Source: Bryobacterales bacterium (GTDB lineage: Bacteria; Acidobacteriota; Terriglobia; Bryobacterales; Bryobacteraceae). Taken from it: a DNA stretch of 35,733 nucleotides. The stretch covers positions 1 through 35,733 of the forward strand of contig PMYB01000089.1 in the NCBI GenBank assembly GCA_003170915.1, in the 5' to 3' direction. The notes under the pieces are model-generated. The model saw only the letters and a list, made by a program, of their open reading frames with translations, did no database searches and was not told the DNA's origin. Numbering within the stretch: position 1 is the first letter of the stretch; each line of letters begins with the position of its first letter. A program made the position numbers and the translations under genes. Positions 1 to 7,456 of the stretch are shown piece by piece.

Positions 1-53
1 TCCCGAGCGACTCCGGCCGCCCACGAAGGGGCCAGCTCTGCCTCCGCTGGGCG

Positions 54-1055
54 ATGTTTCAGAACCGCCCTGTGGCGTCCATCGGCACGCCGGATGTGGA
101 GCGGTTCAAGGTATGGCGGCTTGACGGTGATCCCGACACCAAGGTCGTCAAAACCGTAACGCTCCGGCACGACCTCGACAACTTCTCCAAGTTCTTCGAG
201 TGGGCGATAAAGATGGGGTACACGACTGTCAACCCGGTGCGCGGCGTCACGAAGCCTTCAACGGAAGACGCGGTGCGAATGTACATCCTGTCGGAAGCAG
301 AGGAGTTTCTGTACTTTGCAATGGCCCAAGCGCGTAGCATCGACCTTCACGATGTTGGTACGCTCTGCGTCAATCAAGGGATGCGGCCTGAAGAGATCAT
401 TGAGATCGAGAAGAAGGACGTTGACCTCATCGCCCGGACAGTCCGAATCCCGAAAGGCAAAACGAAAGCCGCGCGACGGACGCTCCGTCTCACCACCGAA
501 TCGTTTGAAGTGCTGAAGCGGCGGATACAGGATGGGGAACAGTCGGAAGCGAAGCTGAAGGATCTGTGCGAACGAGTTGCCGTGCGGTTGAAAATCGCCC
601 CCGAAATGGTAGCAGAGCGCGAACGTCGGAAGATGCTGTACGTCTTTCCTGCGCGCAAGTCAGGGAAGACCGGCAAGGGCCACATTTCGCTCTCCGGCCT
701 GGAGAACTGCCACAACGATGTTCTGGAAGCGTGCAAGGAAAAGGGCCGGATCATTCCGTTCGTCCTGTACGATCTGAGGCATACTTTCGCGACGAGGGCC
801 GCGCAAGGGGGAATGCCGTTGCCAACGCTTGCGTCCATCTTGGGACACTCTTCGTTGCGGCAGGTTCAGAAGTACGTCCACCCAACACAGGACCATCAAC
901 AGGCTGAGATGGATCGTCTCGACAGAATCCGGCAGGAGAGCAAGCAACAATACGCCGAGTCAGTGCGCTCTCAGGCCCACGGTGGGCCCACGGCGACCAG
1001 GAATCCGGGGGATTTCCACAGACCAGGCGGGAACGGCGGGGAAATCGTGCAATGA
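54..1055 (+). CDS. Tyrosine recombinase / phage-type integrase (5' end may lie outside the window)
   Basis: Site-specific DNA recombinase of the tyrosine (phage integrase) family. With the ATG at 54 as residue 1, the catalytic set is visible: Arg111 in NQGMRPEE, a beta-hairpin Lys around 135-137 (IPKGKTK), the box YDLRHTF with Arg242, His265 in ILGHSS, and nucleophile Tyr274 in KYVHPT. The first His of the usual HxxR box is Tyr239. About 80 residues precede the catalytic core and include part of the core-binding SAM-like domain. The frame stays open leftwards to base 3, so the true start may lie upstream. The tail after residue 300 is low-complexity. The gene ends 71 bases from the 3' end of tRNA-Cys, the usual arrangement for an element integrated in a tRNA gene, so it probably mediates excision and integration of an island extending off the left edge. 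Confidence 0.88.
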   Translation: MFQNRPVASIGTPDVERFKVWRLDGDPDTKVVKTVTLRHDLDNFSKFFEWAIKMGYTTVNPVRGVTKPSTEDAVRMYILSEAEEFLYFAMAQARSIDLHDVGTLCVNQGMRPEEIIEIEKKDVDLIARTVRIPKGKTKAARRTLRLTTESFEVLKRRIQDGEQSEAKLKDLCERVAVRLKIAPEMVAERERRKMLYVFPARKSGKTGKGHISLSGLENCHNDVLEACKEKGRIIPFVLYDLRHTFATRAAQGGMPLPTLASILGHSSLRQVQKYVHPTQDHQQAEMDRLDRIRQESKQQYAESVRSQAHGGPTATRNPGDFHRPGGNGGEIVQ

Positions 1056-1126
1056 CGGCTCACCGGCGTATGTTGCTGATTTTTCAGGCAACTACAGCGT
1101 TTTCTGACTTATCTGAAAAAGGGAGT

Positions 1127-1201
1127 TGGAGGCGCGGGTCGGGATCGAACCGACGAATAAAGGTTTTGCAGACCTTTGCCTTACCACTTGGCTACCGCGC
1201 C
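1127..1201 (-). tRNA. tRNA-Cys (GCA)
   Basis: On the minus strand this folds as a complete cloverleaf: acceptor 5' strand GGCGCGG at 1201-1195 pairs with CCGCGCC at 1137-1131. The anticodon GCA lies at 1169-1167 within TCTGCAAAA, the T-loop is GGTTCGATCCC, and an encoded CCA lies at 1129-1127. The sequence closely resembles bacterial tRNA-Cys. The 3' end faces the integrase gene, so it is the likely attachment site of the neighbouring element. Confidence 0.95.
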
Positions 1202-1223
1202 CTTCAGGTGAGCCGCTATTAGC

Positions 1224-1253
1224 AAAATAGCGTGGCCGGACCCATGAAGTCAA
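1224..1253 (-). promoter_or_regulatory. Probable sigma-70 promoter of tRNA-Cys
   Basis: Minus-strand TTGACT (1253-1248), an 18-base spacer and TATTTT (1229-1224) lie upstream of the tRNA-Cys 5' end at 1201. The predicted transcript start is about 15-20 bases before the mature tRNA. An inverted repeat CGCTATT/AATAGCG (1214-1232) overlaps the -10 region. Confidence 0.5.
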
Positions 1254-1261
1254 ACTCGGCC

Positions 1262-4200
1262 CTACGTCTGCGGCACTGCCCCTTCCGCGTCCCGCGCGGC
1301 CGAGCGGTCCTTTTGCAGCCATTCCTGCAACCGCTCCAGGTAGAGGTAGATCACCGGCGTGATGTACAGCGTCAGGAACTGGCTGACCACCAGGCCGCCC
1401 ACCACCGCCAGGCCGAGGGGCTGGCGCGCGTCCGCGCCTTCGCCAAAACCGAGCGCGATCGGCAGCGTGCCGAACAGCGCCGCCACCGTAGTCATCATGA
1501 TCGGCCGGAAGCGCAGCAGGCAGCCCCGCCAGATGGAATCGTAGGCGCTCGCGCCTTGCCGCTGCGCGTCCAGGGCGAAGTCGATCATCATAATCGCGTT
1601 CTTCTTCACCACGCCGAACAGCATGATGATTCCCACGAACCCGTACAGGTCGAGCTGCTTATGAAACAGCACCAGCGTGAGCAGCGCGCCGAATACCGCC
1701 GAGGGCAGCCCGGAGAGAATCGTGATGGGGTGAATGAAGCTCTCGTACAGCACTCCCAGCACGATGTAGATCACCAGAATGGCCACAATCAGCAGGATCG
1801 AGAGGTTCTGGAACGAGCTCTGAAACTCTCTCACGGTTCCCTGAAAAGCGGTGCTGATGGTGGCTGGCATGCGCAGATCGCGGACCGCGTCGTCCACCTG
1901 CTGCGCTGCCTGGCCCAGCGAGTATCCCGGCCTCAGGTTGAACGAGACCGTCACCGCCGGAAGCTGTCCGAAATGGTTGATCGACAGCGGACCGGTCTGG
2001 CGCCGCATCTTCACCACCGCGTCGAGCGGCACCAGAGGCCCCTGCGACGAGCGGATGTAGAGTTTGGAGAGCGCGTCCGGCGTGCGCTGGTACTGCGGCT
2101 CCACCTCCATGATGACCGAGTATTGATCCGCCGGGGCGTAGATCACCGACACCTCGCGCGTGCCGTAAGCGCTGTAGAGCGCGTCCTGGATCTGTTGCGG
2201 CGTGACGCCCAGCGCCTGGGCGCGGTCGCGGTCCATATCCACCATCACCTGCGGGGCGGAGATCTGCATGTCGGTGTTGACATCCACGAACCCCGGGATC
2301 TGCCGCATCTTGGCCGCCAGTTGCGGGGCCCAGGTGTAGATCTCGTTCAGGCTGGCGCTTTGCAGCGTGAGTTGATAGACACTGGCCGAATTCTGGCCGC
2401 TCACCGTGATGGGCGGCGGGTTCTGCATGAACGTGAACAGGCCCGGAACCGCCATTACCTTGGGGCGCAGTTCCTCGATGATCTGGTCCACCGAGAGAAT
2501 ACGCTCGGAACGGGGCTTCATACCCGCGAAGAAAAACGCCTGGTTGCCGCCCACCACGAACGCCCCCACGGTCTGAACATTGGGGTCCGCGCGCACCACG
2601 TCGGCGATGGCGCGCTGGTGCCTCGCCATGGATTCGAACGAGATGTCCTGCGGTCCCTGGGTTACGCCGAACATGAAGCCGCTGTCCTGGCTGGGAATGA
2701 AGCCGGTGGGCATGTTAAAGAAGAGATACACCGTCCCCACCAGCATCAGAATGGCCACCGCCAACGTAATAGGGCTGAAGCGCAGAGCGATCTTGAGCGT
2801 CAATTCGTACCAGCGCAACAGCAGGTCGAAACCGCCCTCCAACGCGCGATAGAGAAGGCCGTGCCGCGTCTCGTGCTCCGATTTCAAGAAGCGGCTGCCC
2901 AGCATGGGGGTGAGGCTGAGCGAGACGAACCCCGAGATCAGAATCGCCACCACGATGGTCACCGAGAACTCGTGCAACAGGCGGCCCACAATCCCGCCCA
3001 GGAACAGCACGGGAATGAATACCGCCACCAGCGAGATGGTCATGGAAACGATGGTGAAGCCGATCTCCCGTGCGGCAGTGACCGCCGCGTGCATGCGCGT
3101 CTCTCCCATCTCCATGTGACGCACGATGTTCTCGAGCATCACGATGGCGTCGTCCACCACGAACCCCACCGAGAGCGTCAGCGCCATCAGCGAGAGATAG
3201 TTCAAGCTGTAGCCCAGCAGGTACATCACCGCGAACGTGCCCACGATGGAAAAGGGCACCGCCGCGCCTGGAATCAGCGTGGCCGAGATGTTACGCAGAA
3301 ACAGGAATATGACCAGGATCACGATGCAGATGGTCAGCAGCAGCGTGAACTCCACGTCGCGAATCGAGTTGCGAATGGAGCGCGACACGTCGAAGGCCAC
3401 CGCGAGGTGCACCGAAGGCGGAAGCTCCCGCTGGAACTGCGGCAGCAGCCGGCGCACGTTGTCCACCACTTCCACCGTGTTGGTGCCCGGCTGCCGGTTG
3501 ATCGCCAGAATCACCCCGCGGGCGTCGTCCATCCAGGCGATCAGCTTGTTGTTCTCGACGCTGTCGATCACGTTGCCCAGTTGCTCCAGCCGCACCGGCG
3601 TTCCGTTCCGCCAAGCCACGATAATAGGGCGGTAGTCGGCCGCCTTCGCCAGCGTGCCGCTCGATTCGATGGTGAAAGCCTGCTTCTCGCCGTTCAGTTG
3701 GCCCGTGGGAAGATTGGTGTTGCTGGAGGAGATGGCGCGCTGCACTTCGTCGATTCCGATGTTGTGCGCGGCCAGCTTGTCCGGGTCTACCTGCACCCGC
3801 ACGGCGTACTTCTGCTCGCCGAAGACCTGCACGCGCGACACGCCGCCCACCATGGAGATGCGCTGCGCCAGCATGATGTCCGCATACTCGGTCACGGTGT
3901 ACAACGGCAGCGAATCGGAACTCAGCGACAGGTAGAGCACCGCCTGCTCGGCCGGATTCACCTTCTGATAAGACGGCGGGCGCGGCATGCTGGGCGGCAA
4001 CCGGCCGCCGGCCGAGGCGATGTGCGCCTGCACGTCCTGCGCGGCCGCGTCGATACTTCGGTCCAGCGTGAACTGCACCGTGATATCGGTGCTTCCCTGC
4101 GAGTTGGTCGAACTCATCTGCTGGATGCCCGCGATGGTCGAGAATTCCCGCTCCAGAGGCGTCGCCACCGTGGACGCCATGGTCTCGGGGCTTGCCCCCG

Positions 4201-4354
4201 GCAGGAACGCACTGACCTGGATGGTGGGGTAATCCACGCTCGGCAGCGCCGCCACCGGCAGCGCCCGGAACGCCACCGCCCCGAACAGCACGATGGCGAA
4301 GCACACCAGCACCGTCATGATGGGGCGCTGGATGAAGAGTTGCGAGAGGTTCAC
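1262..4354 (-). CDS. RND efflux transporter permease subunit (HAE1/MdtB-MdtC-like)
   Basis: Inner-membrane proton-driven pump of the hydrophobe/amphiphile RND family, 1030 residues, the usual length. The N-terminus has the typical IQRP plus first membrane helix. The porter domain follows, then transmembrane helix 4 with the proton-relay pair Asp401-Asp402 (VVDDAIVMLENI). In the second half are PTGFIPSQDSG and the helix-10 lysine in FGVVKKNAIMM. The start is GTG at 4354, overlapping the TGA stop of the fusion-protein gene (GTGA, 4354-4351). The frame stays open further upstream, but that extension is antisense-like Arg/Gly-rich sequence inside the neighbouring gene and is not part of the protein. 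It is translationally coupled to the membrane-fusion gene. No outer-membrane factor is present here, so it probably uses a TolC homologue encoded elsewhere. The substrate cannot be predicted. Confidence 0.95.
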   Translation of the reverse strand: MNLSQLFIQRPIMTVLVCFAIVLFGAVAFRALPVAALPSVDYPTIQVSAFLPGASPETMASTVATPLEREFSTIAGIQQMSSTNSQGSTDITVQFTLDRSIDAAAQDVQAHIASAGGRLPPSMPRPPSYQKVNPAEQAVLYLSLSSDSLPLYTVTEYADIMLAQRISMVGGVSRVQVFGEQKYAVRVQVDPDKLAAHNIGIDEVQRAISSSNTNLPTGQLNGEKQAFTIESSGTLAKAADYRPIIVAWRNGTPVRLEQLGNVIDSVENNKLIAWMDDARGVILAINRQPGTNTVEVVDNVRRLLPQFQRELPPSVHLAVAFDVSRSIRNSIRDVEFTLLLTICIVILVIFLFLRNISATLIPGAAVPFSIVGTFAVMYLLGYSLNYLSLMALTLSVGFVVDDAIVMLENIVRHMEMGETRMHAAVTAAREIGFTIVSMTISLVAVFIPVLFLGGIVGRLLHEFSVTIVVAILISGFVSLSLTPMLGSRFLKSEHETRHGLLYRALEGGFDLLLRWYELTLKIALRFSPITLAVAILMLVGTVYLFFNMPTGFIPSQDSGFMFGVTQGPQDISFESMARHQRAIADVVRADPNVQTVGAFVVGGNQAFFFAGMKPRSERILSVDQIIEELRPKVMAVPGLFTFMQNPPPITVSGQNSASVYQLTLQSASLNEIYTWAPQLAAKMRQIPGFVDVNTDMQISAPQVMVDMDRDRAQALGVTPQQIQDALYSAYGTREVSVIYAPADQYSVIMEVEPQYQRTPDALSKLYIRSSQGPLVPLDAVVKMRRQTGPLSINHFGQLPAVTVSFNLRPGYSLGQAAQQVDDAVRDLRMPATISTAFQGTVREFQSSFQNLSILLIVAILVIYIVLGVLYESFIHPITILSGLPSAVFGALLTLVLFHKQLDLYGFVGIIMLFGVVKKNAIMMIDFALDAQRQGASAYDSIWRGCLLRFRPIMMTTVAALFGTLPIALGFGEGADARQPLGLAVVGGLVVSQFLTLYITPVIYLYLERLQEWLQKDRSAARDAEGAVPQT

Positions 4355-5553
4355 AGCGGCCCCGATCCGATCTTGGCGGCGTCCACCGCCCGCACCCTGG
4401 CCCCCGGATACAGGAACAATTGGCCGTCCGTCACCACCATGTCGCCGGGCGCGATTCCTTTGTCGATCACCATCTTGTTGCCGAATGCCCGGCCGACGGT
4501 TACCATCCGGATCTCCACCGTGCTGTCCGGCTTCACGGCGTACACGAACTGGCCCCGCTGGCCGGCCTGCACGGTTTCGGCCGGAACCACCGTCGCATTC
4601 CGGATGGTGTCCAGCGTCAGAATCGCGGTGACGAACTGGCCGGGCCAAAGCAGGCCATCGCGATTCTCGAAGGTGGCCTTCAGATGAATGGTGCCAGTGG
4701 ACGCGTCCACGGCATTGTCGATCACCGAGAGAGACCCCGTGGCGGTGCGCCCGGGATCGTCCTGCGAGGACACGGTCACTTCCAGCTTCCGATTGGCGCT
4801 GAGACGCCGTATGGCCGGAAGCTGCTCCTCGGGGACGCTGAAGTTCACAAAAACCGGCGCGATCTGGTGGATCACCACCAGCGGCACGTCGTTCACCTTG
4901 ACCAGGTTGCCCGCGTGCACCAGCAGGTTCCCGGTGCGTCCCGAAATGGGCGCGTGGATCTCGCAATAACTCAGGTCGAGCTTGGCCCGGTCCACCGCCG
5001 CCAGGTCGCTCGAAAGCGCCGCGCGCGCGCTTCCGATGCCCGCTTCGGTGGCCCGGGCGGATGCGTGCGAGACGTCGGCGTTGGTCCGGGACTGGTCGGC
5101 TTGCGAGCGCGAAGCCAGCCCGCCCTTTTGCAGCTCCGTCTGCAGAGCCGCGTCGCTGTCCGCGTACTTGGCCTGCGCGGAGTCGCGCGCCAGCGTGGCT
5201 TCGGCCTGGGCGATCTGCGCGCGGTCGCGCTCGACGTTGGCTTCCGCCTGGCGGAGCGCCTCCTCATACGGCCGCGGATCGATGGCGAACAGCACATCGC
5301 CCTGCGCGACGTTTTGCCCTTCCGTGAAGCCGGTGCGAATCAGCTCGCCGGCGATCTGCGATTTCACCTGCACGATGGCGGATGCCTCCACCGTCCCCAC
5401 CACCCGCAGTTCCGTGGGCACGGACTCCTCGGTGGCCTTGGCTACCGAGACGGGCACCACTGGAGGCCCGCCCATGGGCCGAGCCTGCTCCCGCCTGCAC
5501 CCGCCGAGCGCAAGCAGGCATGCGCTGAAAACCAAAATTAGGATGTTCCGCAC
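4351..5553 (-). CDS. RND efflux periplasmic adaptor (membrane fusion protein), lipoprotein
   Basis: Periplasmic adaptor that joins the RND pump to an outer-membrane channel; 400 residues. The N-terminus is a lipoprotein signal peptide with the lipobox LALGGC, so it is probably anchored to the inner membrane. A first lipoyl half (VQVKSQIAGELIRTGFTEGQ) is followed by an alanine/glutamine-rich alpha-helical hairpin at about residues 95-190. Then come the second lipoyl half (CEIHAPISGRTGNLLVHAG), a beta-barrel domain and a membrane-proximal domain ending with VRAVDA. The start is GTG at 5553, preceded on the minus strand by GGGGAG six bases upstream. It is the first gene of a two-gene operon. No regulator is adjacent. 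Confidence 0.93.
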   Translation of the reverse strand: MRNILILVFSACLLALGGCRREQARPMGGPPVVPVSVAKATEESVPTELRVVGTVEASAIVQVKSQIAGELIRTGFTEGQNVAQGDVLFAIDPRPYEEALRQAEANVERDRAQIAQAEATLARDSAQAKYADSDAALQTELQKGGLASRSQADQSRTNADVSHASARATEAGIGSARAALSSDLAAVDRAKLDLSYCEIHAPISGRTGNLLVHAGNLVKVNDVPLVVIHQIAPVFVNFSVPEEQLPAIRRLSANRKLEVTVSSQDDPGRTATGSLSVIDNAVDASTGTIHLKATFENRDGLLWPGQFVTAILTLDTIRNATVVPAETVQAGQRGQFVYAVKPDSTVEIRMVTVGRAFGNKMVIDKGIAPGDMVVTDGQLFLYPGARVRAVDAAKIGSGPL

Positions 5554-5619
5554 TGATGACTCCCCAATCTTCGAAGTTTAGCAGAGAAACCGGTGGTGTC
5601 GCGAGCCGCCAATTGGCGC

Positions 5620-5625
5620 TATAAT
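5620..5625 (+). promoter_or_regulatory. -10 element of the MbcA/ParS-RES operon
   Basis: A perfect TATAAT lies 10 bases before the antitoxin ATG at 5636. No good -35 is seen at the expected place. If used, the transcript would begin about 4 bases before the ATG, leaving no room for a ribosome binding site and implying nearly leaderless translation. Confidence 0.5.
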
Positions 5626-5635
5626 ATACGACAGA

Positions 5636-6073
5636 ATGGTAAACGAACTTCATGCCATCGCGGAAGAGCTGGGTGGCGAGCCGGTTCTCGGCAGAACTCT
5701 GCGCACGGAAACGGACCTCCAGGCAGCCATTCGCGAGGGCTTTCCTCAGAAGGTGCTCGAAGCGGCCGCCCAATCGGCGGGTATCACGCTTGGCGAGTTG
5801 GCTGTAAGTCTGGATCTGTCGGCCCGCAGCCTCCAACGGCGGCGCCGCGAAGGGCGATTGGCGCGGTTTGAATCGGACCGGGTATACCGGCTGGTGCGGA
5901 TTGTCGCGCTCGCCAAACACTATCTGGGTGACGATCGGGCCGCGACACGATGGCTCAAGCGTTCCAACCGGGCGCTGGGCGGGCAGATTCCGCTCGGGTT
6001 GATCGATACCGAACCCGGAGCCCGGGCGGTTGAGAATGTTCTGGGCCGGATCGCATATGGCGGAGTCAGTTGA
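5636..6073 (+). CDS. MbcA/ParS/Xre-type antitoxin (DUF2384)
   Basis: Antitoxin of a RES-type toxin-antitoxin pair, 145 residues. The central region (about residues 45-75) is a Xre-like helix-turn-helix (ITLGELAVSLDLSARSLQRR). The C-terminal toxin-binding domain has the family signature NRALGGQIPLGLIDTEPGA followed by VENVLGRIAYG. In this family the antitoxin binds both its operator and the RES toxin. The gene overlaps the toxin gene by four bases (TTGA), indicating coupling. A TATAAT lies just upstream. The pair lies divergently from the efflux operon. All the signature residues are present, so it looks intact. Confidence 0.92.
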   Translation: MVNELHAIAEELGGEPVLGRTLRTETDLQAAIREGFPQKVLEAAAQSAGITLGELAVSLDLSARSLQRRRREGRLARFESDRVYRLVRIVALAKHYLGDDRAATRWLKRSNRALGGQIPLGLIDTEPGARAVENVLGRIAYGGVS

Positions 6074-6534
6074 CCCGGGTATACCGAATCCTCCGGAAGC
6101 CGTATTCGAAGAAGCCGTTCGACGGCGAAGGCGCCTACCGGTTTGGCGGGCGCTGGTCGAGCCCGGGTGTGCGGCTCGCCTACGCGGCCGAGCACTTATC
6201 GCTGGCGATTGTGGAATACTTCGTCCACACCGATCCCGAGGATCCGCCCAAGGACCTGGTGGTGGTCACGGCGGATGTTCCGGACAGCGTGTCCCGAATA
6301 TCGATTGCCGCCAGGCAGCTGCCACCGGACTGGCGGCAAGTGCCCGCCCCGCCGGCCCTCGCCGCGATCGGCGACGAGTTCGTGCAACGGGAGCACGCGG
6401 CGATCCGGAGGGTTCCTTCGGTTCTCGCCCCGTCCGAATCCAATTGGCTCATCGATCCGCGGCATCCGGCCTTCGCCAGAATCCGAGTGAACCCCGCCGA
6501 GACTTTTCACTGCGATTCGCGGTTCTTCCGATAG
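6070..6534 (+). CDS. RES-domain toxin (NAD-degrading family)
   Basis: Toxin of the RES family, 154 residues. Characterised members (for example MbcT) degrade cellular NAD+. The three residues that name the family are visible: Arg in FGGRWSSPG, Glu in LAIVEYFVH, and Ser in VPSVLAPSESNWLIDP. The start is TTG at 6070, overlapping the antitoxin stop. The next methionine is much later and would remove the RVYRI strand, so TTG is preferred. Size and motif order match intact family members. It is expected to be neutralised by the upstream MbcA/ParS-like protein. Confidence 0.92.
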   Translation: MTRVYRILRKPYSKKPFDGEGAYRFGGRWSSPGVRLAYAAEHLSLAIVEYFVHTDPEDPPKDLVVVTADVPDSVSRISIAARQLPPDWRQVPAPPALAAIGDEFVQREHAAIRRVPSVLAPSESNWLIDPRHPAFARIRVNPAETFHCDSRFFR

Positions 6535-6572
6535 ACATTGCCCACGGGCAGACGCACCCAACGGGCCATAAT

Positions 6573-6767
6573 ATGACCGTGGAGAAAACGGTACAGGTAT
6601 TTGCCAGCTTCGAGGACGCCGATGCAGCCGACGCGCGCTACGACGCGGCGATGTCCCCCGAGCAGCGCCTGAATATCGTTATCGAACTCCGCGACCGCAG
6701 TCACCCCGATGCCGCTGACCAAAGACTGGCGCGAGTTTTTCGAGTTATTGAACTCGAACGGAGTTGA
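6573..6767 (+). CDS. Small conserved protein paired with a nucleotidyltransferase, copy 1
   Basis: A 64-residue hypothetical protein beginning MTVEKTVQVFASFEDADAAD and ending ARVFRVIELERS. It resembles small proteins I recall in front of nucleotidyltransferase (DUF6036/AbiEii-like) genes, with a motif of the type SFxDADxAD...LSPxERL; this could be an antitoxin, but that is inference. It has a close paralogue at 7155-7349. Its 3' end overlaps the start of the nucleotidyltransferase remnant by 59 bases in another frame. CATAAT abuts the ATG, so the GTG at 6579 might be the actual start. Confidence 0.6.
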   Translation: MTVEKTVQVFASFEDADAADARYDAAMSPEQRLNIVIELRDRSHPDAADQRLARVFRVIELERS

Positions 6768-6774
6768 GTACCTG
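6709..6774 (+). pseudogene. Nucleotidyltransferase, 5' fragment (copy 1)
   Basis: The first 22 residues, MPLTKDWREFFELLNSNGVEYL, look like the N-terminus of DUF6036/AbiEii-like nucleotidyltransferases, which normally continue into a VGGYAV motif (family knowledge). Here similarity stops after GVEYL. The open frame runs on to 7047, but from that point it reads antisense through a VapB-like gene. The break also truncates a PIN-domain gene from the other side. Confidence 0.65.
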
Positions 6775-6813
6775 CACCAGCACATTTGCGTCGAAGAAGG
6801 CGAGCCCGCTCAT
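6745..6813 (-). pseudogene. PIN-domain (VapC-like) toxin, 5' fragment
   Basis: Starts with ATGA overlapping the stop of the VapB-like gene (ATG at 6813). It encodes MSGLAFFDANVLVQ, the first strand of a PIN domain with its first conserved Asp, then runs into the reverse complement of the nucleotidyltransferase fragment and stops after 22 residues. The catalytic domain is lost, so no active toxin can be made. The 4-base overlap with the antitoxin gene supports an original VapBC operon. Confidence 0.7.
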
Positions 6814-7037
6814 CTCCGGTCGTGCAATCCCTTGCGGTTGAACTTCCACCCGCGCGTGTTGCCCTGGGCTGCGCGCGAGAGCCGTTCGAACTCCGCGGCA
6901 TCAGCCTTCGGATCGGTCTTCCCCGCGAGTTGCTCCAGGTACTCGCGCACAAGCTGGTTTACGCTCGTGCCCATTGCTTCGGCGCGGCGCCTCGCCTCGT
7001 GGATGACTCCGTCATCGATGCACAGAGTGACGTTCAT
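6810..7037 (-). CDS. VapB-like antitoxin (ribbon-helix-helix), orphaned
   Basis: A 75-residue protein beginning MNVTLCIDDGVIHEARRRAE. A short beta strand followed by helices (VIHEARRRAEAMGTSVNQLVREYLEQLAG) fits the ribbon-helix-helix DNA-binding fold of DUF6364/CopG-type VapB antitoxins. The charged C-terminal tail (about residues 42-75) would be the toxin-binding part. The start is the ATG at 7037; a longer open frame upstream crosses the direct repeat and is not credible. The next gene, overlapping by ATGA, is a PIN toxin cut off after about 13 residues, so the antitoxin has lost its partner. An inverted repeat over its start may be its operator. Confidence 0.75.
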   Translation of the reverse strand: MNVTLCIDDGVIHEARRRAEAMGTSVNQLVREYLEQLAGKTDPKADAAEFERLSRAAQGNTRGWKFNRKGLHDRR

Positions 7038-7073
7038 GAACACATAATACGTGTGCACGTAGCCTGTGTCATG
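7035..7073 (-). promoter_or_regulatory. Inverted repeat at the start of the VapB-like gene, candidate operator
   Basis: The arms CATGAACACA (7035-7044) and TGTGTCATG (7065-7073) are near-perfect inverted repeats. They enclose a second, inner inverted repeat ACGTG-TG-CACGT (7049-7060). They cover the start codon and the region just upstream. RHH antitoxins usually repress their own operon through such sites. Confidence 0.45.
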
Positions 7074-7130
7074 CCGGCCACTGCACGACAGGAACCGGGG
7101 ACCGCGGAAGCGAGTGCCTGACAGGGAAGG

Positions 7131-7356
7131 CAGAAGCACCCAACGGGCTATAATATGAGCGTGGAGAAAACGGTACAGGTATTTGCCAGCTTCGAGGACG
7201 CCGATGCGGCCGACGCGCGCTGCGACGCGGCGCTGCCCTCCAAGGAGCGCCTGAATATCCTGATCGAACTCCGCGACCGCCGTCACCCCGATGCCACTGA
7301 ACAAAGACTGGCGCGAGTTTCTCGAGTTGTTGAACTCGAACGGAGTTGAGTGCCTG
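7131..7356 (+). repeat. Direct repeat, copy 2 (226 bp)
   Basis: Second copy of the unit at 6549-6774, 582 bases downstream. It differs by scattered substitutions, most of which keep both overlapping reading frames open, so it is an older duplication rather than an assembly artefact. Confidence 0.9.
7155..7349 (+). CDS. Small conserved protein paired with a nucleotidyltransferase, copy 2
   Basis: A 64-residue paralogue of the product of 6573-6767, with about a dozen substitutions. A perfect TATAAT (7149-7154) touches the ATG at 7155. With normal spacing the transcript would start at about 7161, on the GTG codon that is third in the frame (product MEKTVQVF...), which suggests leaderless translation from GTG rather than ATG. 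The 3' end overlaps the following nucleotidyltransferase remnant by 59 bases. The function is unknown; an antitoxin-like partner role is inferred only from the pairing. Confidence 0.6.
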   Translation: MSVEKTVQVFASFEDADAADARCDAALPSKERLNILIELRDRRHPDATEQRLARVSRVVELERS

Positions 7357-7398
7357 GTAAATCCGGCCTGGAAATTCAAGGCGGAACCCAGGGGGTAG
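7291..7398 (+). pseudogene. Nucleotidyltransferase, 5' fragment (copy 2)
   Basis: Starts MPLNKDWREFLELLNSNGVECL like copy 1, then leaves the family sequence and stops at TAG 7396-7398 after 35 residues. The VGGYAV region and the metal-binding aspartates of nucleotidyltransferases are absent. Confidence 0.65.
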
Positions 7399-7456
7399 TT
7401 GCTTCCATTGCGACTGTGGCCATTACTGAAAGCCCGCCCAGCGCTGGTGCTATTCC

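Larger units (their letters stand above)
6549..6774 (+). repeat. Direct repeat, copy 1 (226 bp)
   Basis: Bases 6549-6774 match 7131-7356 at a constant offset of 582 bases, with only scattered substitutions. Each copy holds the end of an upstream region, a 64-codon gene and the first 22 codons of a nucleotidyltransferase. Both copies end at about the same codon (GVEYL/GVECL), where unrelated sequence begins. Confidence 0.9.

Noticed and set aside
1232..4687. A very long plus-strand open frame (1151 codons) opposite the RND genes
   Set aside because: It encodes a His/Arg/Gln-rich low-complexity sequence with no domain and is the antisense of a clear RND pump gene; GC-rich codon structure keeps such frames open.
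4420..5541. A 373-codon plus-strand frame opposite the membrane-fusion gene
   Set aside because: Same antisense effect; the minus strand encodes a complete lipoprotein adaptor with all expected domains.
6775..7047. Continuation of the plus-strand nucleotidyltransferase frame to 112 codons
   Set aside because: After residue 22 it is the reverse complement of the VapB-like gene and has no resemblance to nucleotidyltransferases.
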